From Rhodovulum robiginosum (lineage in GTDB: Bacteria > Pseudomonadota > Alphaproteobacteria > Rhodobacterales > Rhodobacteraceae), in NCBI RefSeq assembly GCF_003944755.1, contig NZ_RWGU01000048.1, forward strand, positions 1-64,000: a stretch of 64,000 nt of DNA. Direction: 5' to 3'. This document shows positions 53,815 through 63,532 of this stretch, in pieces (the first letter of the stretch is position 1; every line of letters begins with the position of its first letter). The notes under the pieces were generated by a model, which was not told where the DNA came from, made no database searches, and saw nothing but the letters and a program-made list of their open reading frames with translations. A program made the translations under genes and the position numbers.

Positions 53815-56800
53815 TTACCCGGTTTCGGCGGTCGCCGAGGTGGATCTGGACGCGCCGCGCCGGCGCAGCCCGATTGCCAGCGCCGCCAGGAAATAGACCA
53901 CCGTCAGCGCCAGCGCCACCGCCGCCAGGAACAGCCCCAGCGCGGCGAGCATCGCCGGCGCCGCGGCCAGAGGCGGCAACGCGCCGGTCAGCGCCGCGGG
54001 CAGGGCGCCCGTGACGAGGGTGTGGCCCAGCGTTGCCGCGAAGATCAGCCCCACCAGCGCCGCCGCGCTGCCGGCCAGCAGCGCCAGCCCGCGCACCCGG
54101 CGCGGCGCGCGCAGCGCCTTGCGGTAGGCGCGCACCTGCTTGCCCACGTCCTGCTGCATCGCCAGCAGCGCCGGCACCACCAGCAGCACCAGCACCATTC
54201 CGAAGCCCAGCCCGTAGACCAGCGTGATGACGGTGGGTTTCAGGAATTGCGCCTGCTGCGACTGCTCGTAAAGCAGCGGCGACAGGCCCAGCACCGTGGT
54301 CAGCGTCGTCAGCAGAACCGGTCGTAGACGGTCGCAGGCCGCGTCGATTATCGCGGGCGTCAGCCCGCGGGTTTCGGCGTATTCGTCCACCGTCGTCACC
54401 AGCACGATGGAATCGTTGATGATGATCCCGGCCATGCCGATCAGCCCCACGACCGAGAACATCGACAAGGGCACGTCCCAAAGGTTGTGGCCGTAGATCG
54501 TGCCCACCAGGCCGAAGGGGATGATCGCCATAACCACCGCCGGCCGCGTCCAGCTGGAAAAGATCCAGGCCAGCGTCAGGTAGATGCCCAGCATGGTCAG
54601 CACGAACCCGGTGCGGGCATCGCGCAGGAACTCGTTCTCCTGCTCGGCAAGGCCCGACATCTGCCAGGCGACGCCGTGCTCGGTCTCGATCTCGGGCAGG
54701 ATCGTCTCTTCCAGCGCCTTCATGATCTCGGCGGCGCGCGCCGGGTCGTCCTCGGAGATATCGCCGGTGACCGAGACCACCCTCAGCCCGTTTTCGCGCC
54801 GGACGGTGGAAAACCCCGTGCTCCGTTCGACGGTGACGATATCGGACAGCAGCACATAGGCACCCGAGGGCGCGCGCAGCTGCATCCGGTCGAGGAAATC
54901 GGCGGTCAGCTCGCCCTCGGGCAGCTCGACCCGGATCTCGGCCGAGCGCGGCCCGTCGGGATAGGTCGCCGCCTCGATCCCGTTCAGCCGGTGCCGCAGA
55001 ACGCGGCCGAGTTCGTCCATGGAAAACCCGAGTGCCGAGCCCTGGGGCGTCAGGTCGAGCACCAGCTCTTCCTTGTCATAGGCCATGCTGTCCTCGACCG
55101 CCGAGACCTCGGGGTATTGCGCCACGGCGCTCTTCAGCGCCTCGGCGGCGGATTTCAGGGTGTCGGACCCGGCGCCGTAGAACTCGACGTCCAGCGCATC
55201 GCCCCCGGGCCCCGAGCGCCAGCCGCGAAAGCTGACGGTCTCGGCCATGGGATGCTGGCGCACCTCGTCCTGCAGCGCGCCGACGAATTCGAACGACGAA
55301 TAGGGGCGCAGGTCGGCGTCGATCAGCTCGATCGCGATCGAGCCCAGCAGATCGGCCTCCTTTGTGTCGGCGCCCGATAGCCCGCGGCCGGTATTTCCCC
55401 CCACCTCGGCGATCACGTAGTCCAGCGGGTTGCGCCCGTGTTCCTCTTCATAGCTGTCGGCAACGGCCTCGGCGGCGCGCTGCATCTCTGCCATCATCGC
55501 CATCGTGTCGGCACGGCTGGCGCCGGGCAGCATTGCGAAATTGCCCGAGACCGAACTTTGCTCGGGCGCGTTGAAAAACCGCCAGGTGACGTCGCCCCGC
55601 AAAAACACGGTGATCTGGCTGGCCAGCACCAGAACGGTCAGCGCCAGCACCGGGTAACGCGCCCAGATAACACCCGCCATAAGCCGCCGGAAGATCACCC
55701 GGCGAAACCACGTGAAGCCCCGGTTCACAAAGCGCGAGGGCCAGTCGTACCAGTGTTGCTTGGCCGAATGGGTCAGCGCGTGGGCCATGTGGTTGGGCAG
55801 GATCAGAAAGCATTCCACCAGCGAGGCCAGCAGAACGGCGATCACCGTGAACGGGATGTCGGCGATCATGTTGCCCATGCGCCCGCCGATGGCCACCAGC
55901 CCGAAAAAGGCGATCACAGTGGTGATGGTGGCGGAAAACACCGGCGCGGCCATGCGGCGGGCGGCGTTCTCGGCGGCCTCGACCGGCCCTTCGCCCAGCC
56001 GCCGGGCACGGAAATCGGCGTGTTCGCCCACCACGATTGCATCGTCCACCACGATGCCCAGCGTGATGATCAGTGCGAAAAGCGAGATCATGTTCAGCGT
56101 GATCCCTGCCGCGTACATCAGCGCGATCGTGGCCAGCATCGCCACCGGAATGCCCGCCGCCACCCAGAAGGCGGTGCGCGCGTTGAGGAACAGAAACAGC
56201 AGGGTGACGACCAGCACCAACCCGGTCAGCCCGTTGTCGAGCAGGATATCCAGACGGCCCGAGATGTATTCGGCACGCGTTCGGATCAGATCGACGCTGA
56301 CATCGGCGGGCAGGGTGGCGGTGAACGCGGCGGCGACGTCTTCGACCTGGTGCTGGATCGAGATCGCGTCGCCCTTGTCCGACCGGTCGATCCGTACCGA
56401 GATCGCCGGGTTGTCGCCGACGAAATAGGCACGCTCTCGGTCCACTCCCTCGACGCGGACATGGGCCACATCGCCGATGGTCAGCGCCGATCCGTCCTCG
56501 TTCGAGCGCAGGACAATGGCTGCGATCTCGTCGGCGCCGCGCTTGGCCACGCCGGTGCGCACCCGCGCGTTGGCCCCGGTCACGTCGCCCGCTGGCGCGG
56601 TGTCGGCCTCGGCCTCGATGGCCGCGGCGATCTCGGCCATGGTCACGTCGTTTCGGATCAACTCGGACGAGGGCACCTCGACGATGGTCTCGGGCGCGGC
56701 AAGGCCGCGGATCGTGGTGCGCGTCACGCCCTCGGCGAACAGCCGCGCGACGAACTCGTCGGCAAATCGGCCCAGTTGGTCGGGGCCCACGGGCCCGGTG

Positions 56801-57249
56801 ATCACGACGTCGGTCACGCGGTCGCGCCAGGCGCCCCGGCGCACCTCGGGCTCGTCGGCCTCGTCGGGCAGGGTGGTGACGGAATCCACGGCCGCCTGAA
56901 CGTCGTCCGCGGCGCGGGACATGTCCCAGCCCGGCTCGAATTCCAGCGAGATGCTGGCGCTGCCTTCTCTGGACCGGGCCGAGCTTTCCTCGACCCCCTC
57001 GACGGCCATAAGCGTGGGTTCCAGCACCTGCACGATGCCGGCATCCACGTCCTCGGCGCCGGCCCCCTCCCAGGCGACCGAGACCGAGACACTGTCGATG
57101 ATCACGTCGGGGAAGAACTGGGCGCGCATTCGGGGCGCCGCCGACAGGCCCAGCGCGATCAGGACCACCAGCACCAGGTTGGCGGCGGTGCGGTGACGGG
57201 TGAAATAGGACAGGACCCCGCCTGCGCCTTCGGCGATGCGTCGGGCCAT
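53815..57249 (-). CDS. RND-family efflux permease
   Basis: The 1144-residue inner-membrane pump has the AcrB/RND layout with about twelve helices and two large periplasmic loops. The proton-relay pair Asp402-Asp403 lies in G-I-V-V-D-D-A in helix 4. It drives export of drugs or other compounds in antiport with protons. It is longer than AcrB at the C-terminus, with extra hydrophobic segments after about residue 1040. The fusion protein gene lies three bases upstream. No outer-membrane TolC-like gene is present in the window. Confidence 0.95.
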   Translation of the reverse strand: MARRIAEGAGGVLSYFTRHRTAANLVLVVLIALGLSAAPRMRAQFFPDVIIDSVSVSVAWEGAGAEDVDAGIVQVLEPTLMAVEGVEESSARSREGSASISLEFEPGWDMSRAADDVQAAVDSVTTLPDEADEPEVRRGAWRDRVTDVVITGPVGPDQLGRFADEFVARLFAEGVTRTTIRGLAAPETIVEVPSSELIRNDVTMAEIAAAIEAEADTAPAGDVTGANARVRTGVAKRGADEIAAIVLRSNEDGSALTIGDVAHVRVEGVDRERAYFVGDNPAISVRIDRSDKGDAISIQHQVEDVAAAFTATLPADVSVDLIRTRAEYISGRLDILLDNGLTGLVLVVTLLFLFLNARTAFWVAAGIPVAMLATIALMYAAGITLNMISLFALIITLGIVVDDAIVVGEHADFRARRLGEGPVEAAENAARRMAAPVFSATITTVIAFFGLVAIGGRMGNMIADIPFTVIAVLLASLVECFLILPNHMAHALTHSAKQHWYDWPSRFVNRGFTWFRRVIFRRLMAGVIWARYPVLALTVLVLASQITVFLRGDVTWRFFNAPEQSSVSGNFAMLPGASRADTMAMMAEMQRAAEAVADSYEEEHGRNPLDYVIAEVGGNTGRGLSGADTKEADLLGSIAIELIDADLRPYSSFEFVGALQDEVRQHPMAETVSFRGWRSGPGGDALDVEFYGAGSDTLKSAAEALKSAVAQYPEVSAVEDSMAYDKEELVLDLTPQGSALGFSMDELGRVLRHRLNGIEAATYPDGPRSAEIRVELPEGELTADFLDRMQLRAPSGAYVLLSDIVTVERSTGFSTVRRENGLRVVSVTGDISEDDPARAAEIMKALEETILPEIETEHGVAWQMSGLAEQENEFLRDARTGFVLTMLGIYLTLAWIFSSWTRPAVVMAIIPFGLVGTIYGHNLWDVPLSMFSVVGLIGMAGIIINDSIVLVTTVDEYAETRGLTPAIIDAACDRLRPVLLTTLTTVLGLSPLLYEQSQQAQFLKPTVITLVYGLGFGMVLVLLVVPALLAMQQDVGKQVRAYRKALRAPRRVRGLALLAGSAAALVGLIFAATLGHTLVTGALPAALTGALPPLAAAPAMLAALGLFLAAVALALTVVYFLAALAIGLRRRGASRSTSATAETG

Positions 57250-57252
57250 CGC

Positions 57253-58719
57253 CTAGCCCCCCATCCGGCTTTCGATCCGTTCGACCATGCGCGCGGGCAC
57301 GCGGTCTTGCGAAAGCTGCGCCTTGACGCGGGCCTTGGCCTCCTGCGGCATGCGCGCGTTCGACTCGACCAGGTCGATCAGCCGGGCCCGGCGCTCGGGG
57401 GTGAGTTCCACCATCGCCGGGCTCGCCGCCTCTGCCGTCTCGGCGGCGGCCCCCGGGCGGATCGGGCGGATCTTGATGCCTTCGCCCAAGAGCGGCGAGC
57501 GTTCGGTCACCACCTCGCGGCCGTAGACCGCGGGCGCACGGACGATCACGTCATCGCCCTCGCGGCGCAGCAGCGCGACCTCGGCCACCTCCAGCCGGTC
57601 GTCCTCGCCCAGCACCAGCACGGTGCCCGCGGCATCCACCGCCGTGGCCGGCAGCCGTGCCACGCCGTCGAGCGCGGGTTCCTCGATCCGCACGGTCACG
57701 AAATCGCCGGGGCGAAAGCCCGGCGCCGCGTCGAGCCGCGCAAACAACAGCCGCCCGGTCTGTCCCTCTGCCACCGCGCCGCTCTCGCGCGAGATCGTGC
57801 CCCGCGCCGTCAGATCGGCCCCGAACACGTCGAGCGTGACGGCCACCTCGACCGGCAGCAGCCGCCCGGCCTGGTCGATCAGCCGCGAATATTGCGACGT
57901 CGAGACCCGGAAAGAGACCTCCAGCGCGTCGGCGTCGATCAGGTCGGCCACCCTTTCATTATTGGCGACCAGCCCGCCCTCGACCAGGGTCACGTCGCTG
58001 AGCGTACCGGCGAACCCGGCGTAAAGCTCGGTATCGGCAAGGCTGCGTTCGGCCTCCGACAGGTTGATGCGCGCGCGCTCGACACGGGTCGTGGCGGTGT
58101 CGATGCCTGTCTCTGACTGGGCCACCGATTGCCGGCCCGAGACCACCGCCTGCCGGGCCGAAACCGCGGCGAGTTCAACCTCGTCCACGGCCGCGTCGGT
58201 GCCAAAGCCGCGCGCCTGCAGATCCTTCTGCCGCTCAAGCGCCCGCTCGCGCAGCGCGGCCTGCGCCTCGGTCGCGGCCAACTCGTCGCGGGCAAGCTCC
58301 AGCGTGCGGCGGGCATCGCGCAACTCGGCCTCGGCATCGGCCAGATCGGTGCGCGCCAGTTCCAGCGCCGATTGCGCATCGGCCGGATCGACCCGAAGCA
58401 GCAGATCGCCCTTGTCCACATGCCCGCCTTCCTCAAAGGCCGGGTGCAGCTCGACCACGGTGCCGGTGGCCTTGGCGCGCAACTCCAGCGTGCGGCGGCT
58501 GCGCACCTCGCCAAAGGCGGTCAGCACCGGCACCACCCGCCCCGGCTGAACGGTGACGACATTGGCCGCGAAGACGCGCTCGCGTGCGGGGCGCTGGGGC
58601 GACTCTTCGGACAGCCGCGCCTGGATCGCCGAATAAACCGATTGCCCGGCATAGGCGAAAATGCCCAAAGTCACGGCGATCAGGAACAGCCCCACCAGGC
58701 TGCGGCGCAGAAATCGCAT
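57253..58719 (-). CDS. RND membrane fusion protein
   Basis: The 488-residue periplasmic adaptor has an N-terminal membrane anchor (about residues 5-27), a lipoyl-like domain near residues 60-110 (G-T-V-V-E-L-H), a long coiled-coil of about 100-220, a beta-barrel part, and a C-terminal extension. It links the RND pump to an outer membrane channel. The stop lies three bases before the pump gene. AAGGA lies eleven bases before the ATG. Confidence 0.93.
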   Translation of the reverse strand: MRFLRRSLVGLFLIAVTLGIFAYAGQSVYSAIQARLSEESPQRPARERVFAANVVTVQPGRVVPVLTAFGEVRSRRTLELRAKATGTVVELHPAFEEGGHVDKGDLLLRVDPADAQSALELARTDLADAEAELRDARRTLELARDELAATEAQAALRERALERQKDLQARGFGTDAAVDEVELAAVSARQAVVSGRQSVAQSETGIDTATTRVERARINLSEAERSLADTELYAGFAGTLSDVTLVEGGLVANNERVADLIDADALEVSFRVSTSQYSRLIDQAGRLLPVEVAVTLDVFGADLTARGTISRESGAVAEGQTGRLLFARLDAAPGFRPGDFVTVRIEEPALDGVARLPATAVDAAGTVLVLGEDDRLEVAEVALLRREGDDVIVRAPAVYGREVVTERSPLLGEGIKIRPIRPGAAAETAEAASPAMVELTPERRARLIDLVESNARMPQEAKARVKAQLSQDRVPARMVERIESRMGG

Positions 58720-58816
58720 GTTTCGTCATCCTTCCCGGCCGGGAAAAGCAAGCCTGCTAGGTAGATAGGGTTACACGCCCCATCCTCCAAGCACGGTGCT
58801 GTTACGCGCGGCCCGG

Positions 58817-59359
58817 CTATTTCCGTCGCTGATGCTCGTCCAGCCGCGGAAATATCTCGACGAAGTTGCATGGCCGGTGGCGGTAGTCGAACTGCCATTT
58901 CAGGATCTCGTCCCATGCGTCGCGGCAGGCGCCGGGGCTGCCGGGCAGCGCGAAGAGGTAGGTGCCCAGCGCGACGCCCCCCGTCGCGCGGCTCTGGACC
59001 GCCGAGGTGCCGATCTTTTCCATCGACACCAGGGTAAAGACGGTGGCGAAGGCCTCGATCTCTTTTTCGTAGACGTCGCGGTGGGCCTCGACGCTCACGT
59101 CGCGCCCGGTCAGCCCGGTGCCACCCGTCGAGATGATGACATCGACATTCGGATCGGCGCACCACGCGCGCAGGCGTTCGGCGATGGTGTCTCGCTCGTC
59201 GGGCACGATCTGGCGGGCGGCGATGACATGGCCCGCGCCCTCGATCCGCTCGACCAGGGTCTGGCCCGAGCGGTCGTCCTCGATCTGGCGGGTATCCGAC
59301 ACGGTCAGCACGGCGATGCGGACCGGCACGAATTCCCGGCTATTGTCGATGCGCGACAT
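58817..59359 (-). CDS. moaB: Molybdenum cofactor biosynthesis protein B
   Basis: The 180-residue protein of the MoaB/Mog fold has the nucleotide motif [12 protein letters not shown] near residue 75 and L-P-G-S-P near 149. MoaB-type proteins adenylate molybdopterin in many bacteria. GAGGAG precedes the ATG. It is three bases downstream of a LysE-type exporter gene. Confidence 0.93.
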   Translation of the reverse strand: MSRIDNSREFVPVRIAVLTVSDTRQIEDDRSGQTLVERIEGAGHVIAARQIVPDERDTIAERLRAWCADPNVDVIISTGGTGLTGRDVSVEAHRDVYEKEIEAFATVFTLVSMEKIGTSAVQSRATGGVALGTYLFALPGSPGACRDAWDEILKWQFDYRHRPCNFVEIFPRLDEHQRRK

Positions 59360-59362
59360 CTC

Positions 59363-59986
59363 TCAGCTCCTCTGCAAAAGGGCCAGCCGCAGGGCCAGCC
59401 CGGTAAAGATTGCGGCCGTGACATAGCCCAGCCCGCGCTGCACCGCGCGCGAGCCTGTGAGCAGCCGCCGCGCGCCCCCGGCGAAGACGCCCACCGCACC
59501 GTTGACGATCAGCCCGCCCAGCGCCAGCACGGCGCCAAGGGTCACGAACTGCGCCAGGACCGCGCCGTTGGCGGGGTCGATGAATTGCGGCAGGAAGGCG
59601 AGCACGAAGAGGATCACCTTGGGATTGGTCAGGTTGACCGCCAGCGCCTCGCGGAACGCGCGGGCCGGTGCCACGGCCGGCAGGTCGGGCGCGGCGGGGC
59701 CTTGCCTGAGCGTAGCGGCCGCCAGCCACAAAAGATACGCCACCCCCGCCCAGCGGATCGCATCGAAGAGCCAGGGCCGCCCGGCGATCAGCGCGGCCAG
59801 CCCCAGCCCCGCAAGCGCCCCATGCACCAGCACCCCCAGTGCGATGCCCGCATCGGCCGCCAGCGCCGCGCGGGGCCCGCCGCGCAGCCCCTGGCCGAGG
59901 CAGAACATCATGTCCGCCCCCGGCGTGAGGTTCAGCGCCAGCGCGGCGGGCACGAAGGCGGCGAGCGTCAGCAAATCGACCGGCAC
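59363..59986 (-). CDS. LysE-family amino acid exporter
   Basis: The 207-residue membrane protein has about six helices and the LysE/RhtB start with [10 protein letters not shown] near residue 18. L-T-N-P-K-V-I-L-F near 120 is also typical. It exports an amino acid or derivative. The three-base gap to moaB and the three-base gap to the glycosylase gene upstream show one operon. Confidence 0.9.
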   Translation of the reverse strand: MPVDLLTLAAFVPAALALNLTPGADMMFCLGQGLRGGPRAALAADAGIALGVLVHGALAGLGLAALIAGRPWLFDAIRWAGVAYLLWLAAATLRQGPAAPDLPAVAPARAFREALAVNLTNPKVILFVLAFLPQFIDPANGAVLAQFVTLGAVLALGGLIVNGAVGVFAGGARRLLTGSRAVQRGLGYVTAAIFTGLALRLALLQRS

Positions 59987-59989
59987 CGC

Positions 59990-60769
59990 TCAGCCCCCTC
60001 TCAGCCGGGCCTGCACCATCAGCAGGTCGTGCCACGCCTCGCGCTTGGCATGGGGGTTTCGCAGCAGGTAGGCCGGGTGGAACATCGGCAGCGCCGGGCG
60101 GCCCAGCGCCTCGGCCCAGTGGCCCCTCAGCCGGGTGATGCCCTTGCGACCCAACAGCGCGCCGCAGGAATGGTTGCCCATCAGCACCAGCACCTCGGGG
60201 TCGGCCAGTGCCACGTGCCGTTCGACAAAGGGCAGCATCATCGCCGCCTCTTCGGGTTTCGGGTCGCGGTTCTGGGGCGGGCGCCAGGGCAGGACGTTGG
60301 TGATGTAAAGCGCGTGCGCCGGGTCTTGGGCGGCGCGGCTCATGCCGATGGCGGCGAACATCAGGTCCAGCAACTGCCCCGCCCGGCCGACGAAGGGCTT
60401 GCCCTGGATGTCCTCGTCGCGCCCGGGCGCCTCGCCGATGATCATCACCCGCGCCGCGGGGTTTCCGTCGGCGAAGACCAGGTTTTTCGCGCCGCGCTTC
60501 AACTCGCACATGTCAAAGGCGCCCAGCGCGGCCGCCAGCGCGGGCAGATCGGGCGCGGCCGCGGCCGCGTCGCGGGCCAGCGCCACCGCGTCTGCCGCGT
60601 GCGGGGCGGCCGGAGGCGGCGGCGCGGGGGGCCTTGGCGCGCCCGCCCGTTCGGGCACGCCCGCGGCAAAGCGGTCGATCGGCTCATCGCCGATCGCCTC
60701 TGTCGCGCCCAGCTCGATCTGCCATTCCAGCAGGGCAAGGGCGGTTCGGGAATCCATCTCCGGCTGCAT
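59990..60769 (-). CDS. Family 4-type uracil-DNA glycosylase lacking Fe-S ligands
   Basis: The 259-residue protein has the UDG motif G-E-A-P-G-R-D-E-D near residue 112 and H-P-A-Y-L-L-R near 231, with a long Ala/Pro-rich N-terminal arm to about 80. It removes uracil from DNA. Family 4 enzymes hold a [4Fe-4S] cluster with four cysteines; here only Cys88 aligns and the other positions are Phe85, Trp162 and Met178. It may be a cluster-free variant found in some alphaproteobacteria. The start at 60769 is chosen over ATG 60757 for lack of any better site. Confidence 0.9.
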   Translation of the reverse strand: MQPEMDSRTALALLEWQIELGATEAIGDEPIDRFAAGVPERAGAPRPPAPPPPAAPHAADAVALARDAAAAAPDLPALAAALGAFDMCELKRGAKNLVFADGNPAARVMIIGEAPGRDEDIQGKPFVGRAGQLLDLMFAAIGMSRAAQDPAHALYITNVLPWRPPQNRDPKPEEAAMMLPFVERHVALADPEVLVLMGNHSCGALLGRKGITRLRGHWAEALGRPALPMFHPAYLLRNPHAKREAWHDLLMVQARLRGG

Positions 60770-60871
60770 CGCTTCAGACTATGCGCCCCACGGGGGCGCG
60801 GCAATGCCATGCCGCGCCTTGCCCGCCCGCCACGCCCTGCCTATAAGCGAGCCGACCAGGTCGGAGGCCCC

Positions 60872-61828
60872 ATGACATTCCGCGCCCGCCATCTTTTGGG
60901 GATCGAGCACCTCAAGCCGGACGACATCCGCTGCATCCTGGACCTGTCCGAGCATTACGTCGGGCTGAACCGCCAGCCGGTGAAACATGCCGACGCGCTG
61001 GAAGGGCTGACCCAGATCAACATGTTCTTCGAGGCCTCGACCCGCACCCAGGCCAGTTTCGAGCTGGCCGGCAAGCGGCTGGGCGCGGACGTGATGAACA
61101 TGGCGATGCAGGCCAGTTCGCTGAAAAAGGGCGAGACGCTGATCGACACGGCGCTGACGCTGAACGCCATGCACCCCGACCTCTTGGTGGTGCGCCACCC
61201 GCAGTCCGGCGCCGTCGACCTGCTGGCGCAAAAGGTGCATTGCGCGGTGCTGAACGCGGGCGACGGCCGGCACGAACACCCCACACAGGCCCTGCTGGAC
61301 GCGCTGACCATCCGTCGCGCCAAGGGCCGGCTGCAACGGCTGACCGTGGCGATCTGCGGCGACATCGCGCATAGCCGTGTGGCGCGGTCCAACATCCTCT
61401 TGCTGGGCAAGATGGAAAACCGGGTGCGCCTGATCGGGCCGCCAACGCTGATACCGGCGCGGGCCGCCGAGTTCGGGGTCGAGGTCTATGACGACATGAA
61501 AGAGGGGCTGGCGGGGGCCGACGTGGTGATGATGCTGCGCCTTCAGAAAGAGCGGATGGACGGCGCCTTCATCCCGTCCGAGCGGGAATATTATCACCGC
61601 TTCGGGCTGGACGCCGACAAGCTGGCCTTTGCCAAGGACGACGCCATCGTGATGCACCCCGGCCCGATGAACCGCGGGGTCGAGATCGACGGGACGCTCG
61701 CCGACGACATCAACCGTTCGGTCATCCAGGAACAGGTCGAGATGGGCGTGGCCGTGCGCATGGCGGCGATGGACCTTCTGGCGCGCAACCTGCGGGCGAC
61801 CCTCAGCCAGGGTGCCGGCCATGTATGA
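60872..61828 (+). CDS. pyrB: Aspartate carbamoyltransferase catalytic subunit
   Basis: The 318-residue enzyme makes carbamoyl-aspartate in pyrimidine synthesis. Carbamoyl-phosphate motif E-A-S-T-R-T-Q at residues 54-60, H-E-H-P-T-Q-A-L near 135, and the late M-H-P-G-P-M-N-R-G are present. GGAGG precedes the ATG. A regulatory PyrI is absent; the PH-like and pseudo-dihydroorotase genes follow with overlaps, so the holoenzyme may use the latter as structural partner. Confidence 0.96.
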   Translation: MTFRARHLLGIEHLKPDDIRCILDLSEHYVGLNRQPVKHADALEGLTQINMFFEASTRTQASFELAGKRLGADVMNMAMQASSLKKGETLIDTALTLNAMHPDLLVVRHPQSGAVDLLAQKVHCAVLNAGDGRHEHPTQALLDALTIRRAKGRLQRLTVAICGDIAHSRVARSNILLLGKMENRVRLIGPPTLIPARAAEFGVEVYDDMKEGLAGADVVMMLRLQKERMDGAFIPSEREYYHRFGLDADKLAFAKDDAIVMHPGPMNRGVEIDGTLADDINRSVIQEQVEMGVAVRMAAMDLLARNLRATLSQGAGHV

Positions 61829-62255
61829 GACCAACGTCCGCGCCCCGCTGGAACCCGGCGAAACCGTGCTGGAAAGCTTTCACGCCGACCGGCGCGTCTA
61901 TATCCGCGACCATGTCATCCTCGCCGCGATCGGCGCGGTCGGCACGATGGGGGTACTGGCCCTGATGGGCAATCCCGACTGGTGGGTGGGCAGCATCGCA
62001 GCGGTGGCGGCCATCGCGGTGCGTGGCTTTTACCTGGCATCGGAAGATGTGCACGCCCGCTGGGATCTGACCCAGGATCGGCTGCTGGGCCCCCAGGGCC
62101 GCGCGGTACGGCTGGATCAGGTCGCCAAGCTCAACAGCCTCGGCAGCGCGATCCAGATCGTGACCAAGGGCGGCGACAAGCACCTGATGAAATACCTCGC
62201 CGACAAGCCGGCGGCCAAGGCCCGACTCGAGGCGGTGACGGGGGTGGCGCGGTGA
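61821..62255 (+). CDS. Small membrane protein, PH-like
   Basis: The 144-residue protein has two membrane helices near residues 33-70 and a C-terminal bacterial PH-like domain with D-V-H-A-R-W-D-L-T and G-D-K-H-L-M-K-Y-L. It overlaps the end of pyrB by eight bases and the next gene by four. Function unknown; its position may be accidental. A GTG three codons upstream is an alternative start. Confidence 0.75.
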   Translation: MYETNVRAPLEPGETVLESFHADRRVYIRDHVILAAIGAVGTMGVLALMGNPDWWVGSIAAVAAIAVRGFYLASEDVHARWDLTQDRLLGPQGRAVRLDQVAKLNSLGSAIQIVTKGGDKHLMKYLADKPAAKARLEAVTGVAR

Positions 62256-63529
62256 GCGTTCTTCTGACCAACGCAAGGCTGATCGACCCCGAGGCCGGGA
62301 CCGAGACCAAGGGCGCGCTGCTGATCGAGGACGGGCGCATTGCCGCCTTGGGCCCGCAGGTCGATGCGCCCGCGGGAGCCGAGACCGTCGATTGCGCGGG
62401 CATGTGCCTTGCCCCTGGCATCGTCGATGTCGGGGTGAAGGTGTGCGAGCCGGGAGAGCGGCACAAGGAAAGCTTTCGCTCGGCCGGGCTGGCCGCCGCC
62501 GCCGGGGGCGTGACCACGATCGTCACGCGGCCCGACACGCTGCCGGCCATCGACACGCCCGAGGTGCTGGAATTCGTCACCCGCCGCGCGCGCGAGGCGT
62601 CGCCAGTGCGGATCAAGGCCATGGCCGCGCTGACCAAGGGCCGCGAAGGGCGCGAGATGGTCGAGATCGGCTTCATGCTGGATGCCGGCGCCGTGGCCTT
62701 CACCGATGGCGACCGGGTGGTCGAGAACACCAAGGTTCTCAGCCGCTGCATGACATATGCGCGCGGTTTGGGCGCGCTGGTCATGGCCCACCCGCAAGAC
62801 CCGGTGCTGTCGGCCGGCGCCGCGGCGACCAGCGGAAAATTCGCCTCGCTCAAGGGTCTTCCGGCGGTCTCGCCGATGGCCGAGCGGATGGCGCTGGACC
62901 GCGATCTTGCCCTGGTCGAGATGACCGGGGTGAAATACCATGCCGACCAGATCACCGCCGCCCGCGCCCTGCCGGCGCTGGAGCGTGCCAAGGCCAACGG
63001 TCTGGACGTGACCGCGGGCGTGTCGATCCACCACCTGACGCTGAACGAGCTGGATGTCGGCGACTACCGCACCTTCTTCAAGGTCAAGCCGCCGCTGAGA
63101 TCCGAGGACGACCGCAAGGCGCTGGTCGCCGCCGTGGCCTCGGGGCTGATCGACGTGATCTCGTCGATGCACACCCCCCAGGATGAGGAAAGCAAACGCC
63201 TGCCCTACGAAGAGGCGGCCAGCGGCGCGGTGGGGCTGGAAACCCTGCTGCCGGCGGCGATGCGGCTCTATCATGCCGGGGGCATCGGCCTGCCACAGCT
63301 CTGGCGGGCGCTGTCGCTGAACCCGGCGCGGCGGCTGGGGCTGGAAACCGGGCGGCTGGGCGTCGGCGCCCCGGCCGACCTGGTGCTGTTCGACCCCGAC
63401 GCGCCCTTCGTTCTCGACCGTTTCACCTTGCGCTCCAAATCCAAGAACACGCCCTTTGACGGGGCCAGGATGCAGGGCCGCGTGCTGGGCACATGGGTCG
63501 CCGGCCGGCGTGTCTTCGGCGGGGTCTAG
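62252..63529 (+). CDS. pyrC': Degenerate dihydroorotase (PyrC'-type, probably inactive)
   Basis: The 425-residue amidohydrolase-fold protein matches class I dihydroorotase along its length, including L-S-K-x-K-N-T-P-F near the end. The metal-binding H-x-H after P-G-I-V-D is replaced by G61-V-K63, the bridging Asp is Gly153, a metal His is Gln233, and the catalytic Asp is Met306. Only His180 and His261 remain. In Pseudomonas such an inactive PyrC' is needed for the assembly of active aspartate carbamoyltransferase. GTGA start overlaps the previous stop. A working dihydroorotase must be encoded elsewhere. Confidence 0.9.
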   Translation: MSVLLTNARLIDPEAGTETKGALLIEDGRIAALGPQVDAPAGAETVDCAGMCLAPGIVDVGVKVCEPGERHKESFRSAGLAAAAGGVTTIVTRPDTLPAIDTPEVLEFVTRRAREASPVRIKAMAALTKGREGREMVEIGFMLDAGAVAFTDGDRVVENTKVLSRCMTYARGLGALVMAHPQDPVLSAGAAATSGKFASLKGLPAVSPMAERMALDRDLALVEMTGVKYHADQITAARALPALERAKANGLDVTAGVSIHHLTLNELDVGDYRTFFKVKPPLRSEDDRKALVAAVASGLIDVISSMHTPQDEESKRLPYEEAASGAVGLETLLPAAMRLYHAGGIGLPQLWRALSLNPARRLGLETGRLGVGAPADLVLFDPDAPFVLDRFTLRSKSKNTPFDGARMQGRVLGTWVAGRRVFGGV

Positions 63530-63532
63530 GCG

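Noticed and set aside
55438-58116. 892-codon frame antisense to the RND pump and fusion protein
   Set aside because: Composition is His/Gly/Asp/Arg-heavy shadow; sense genes have complete RND motifs.
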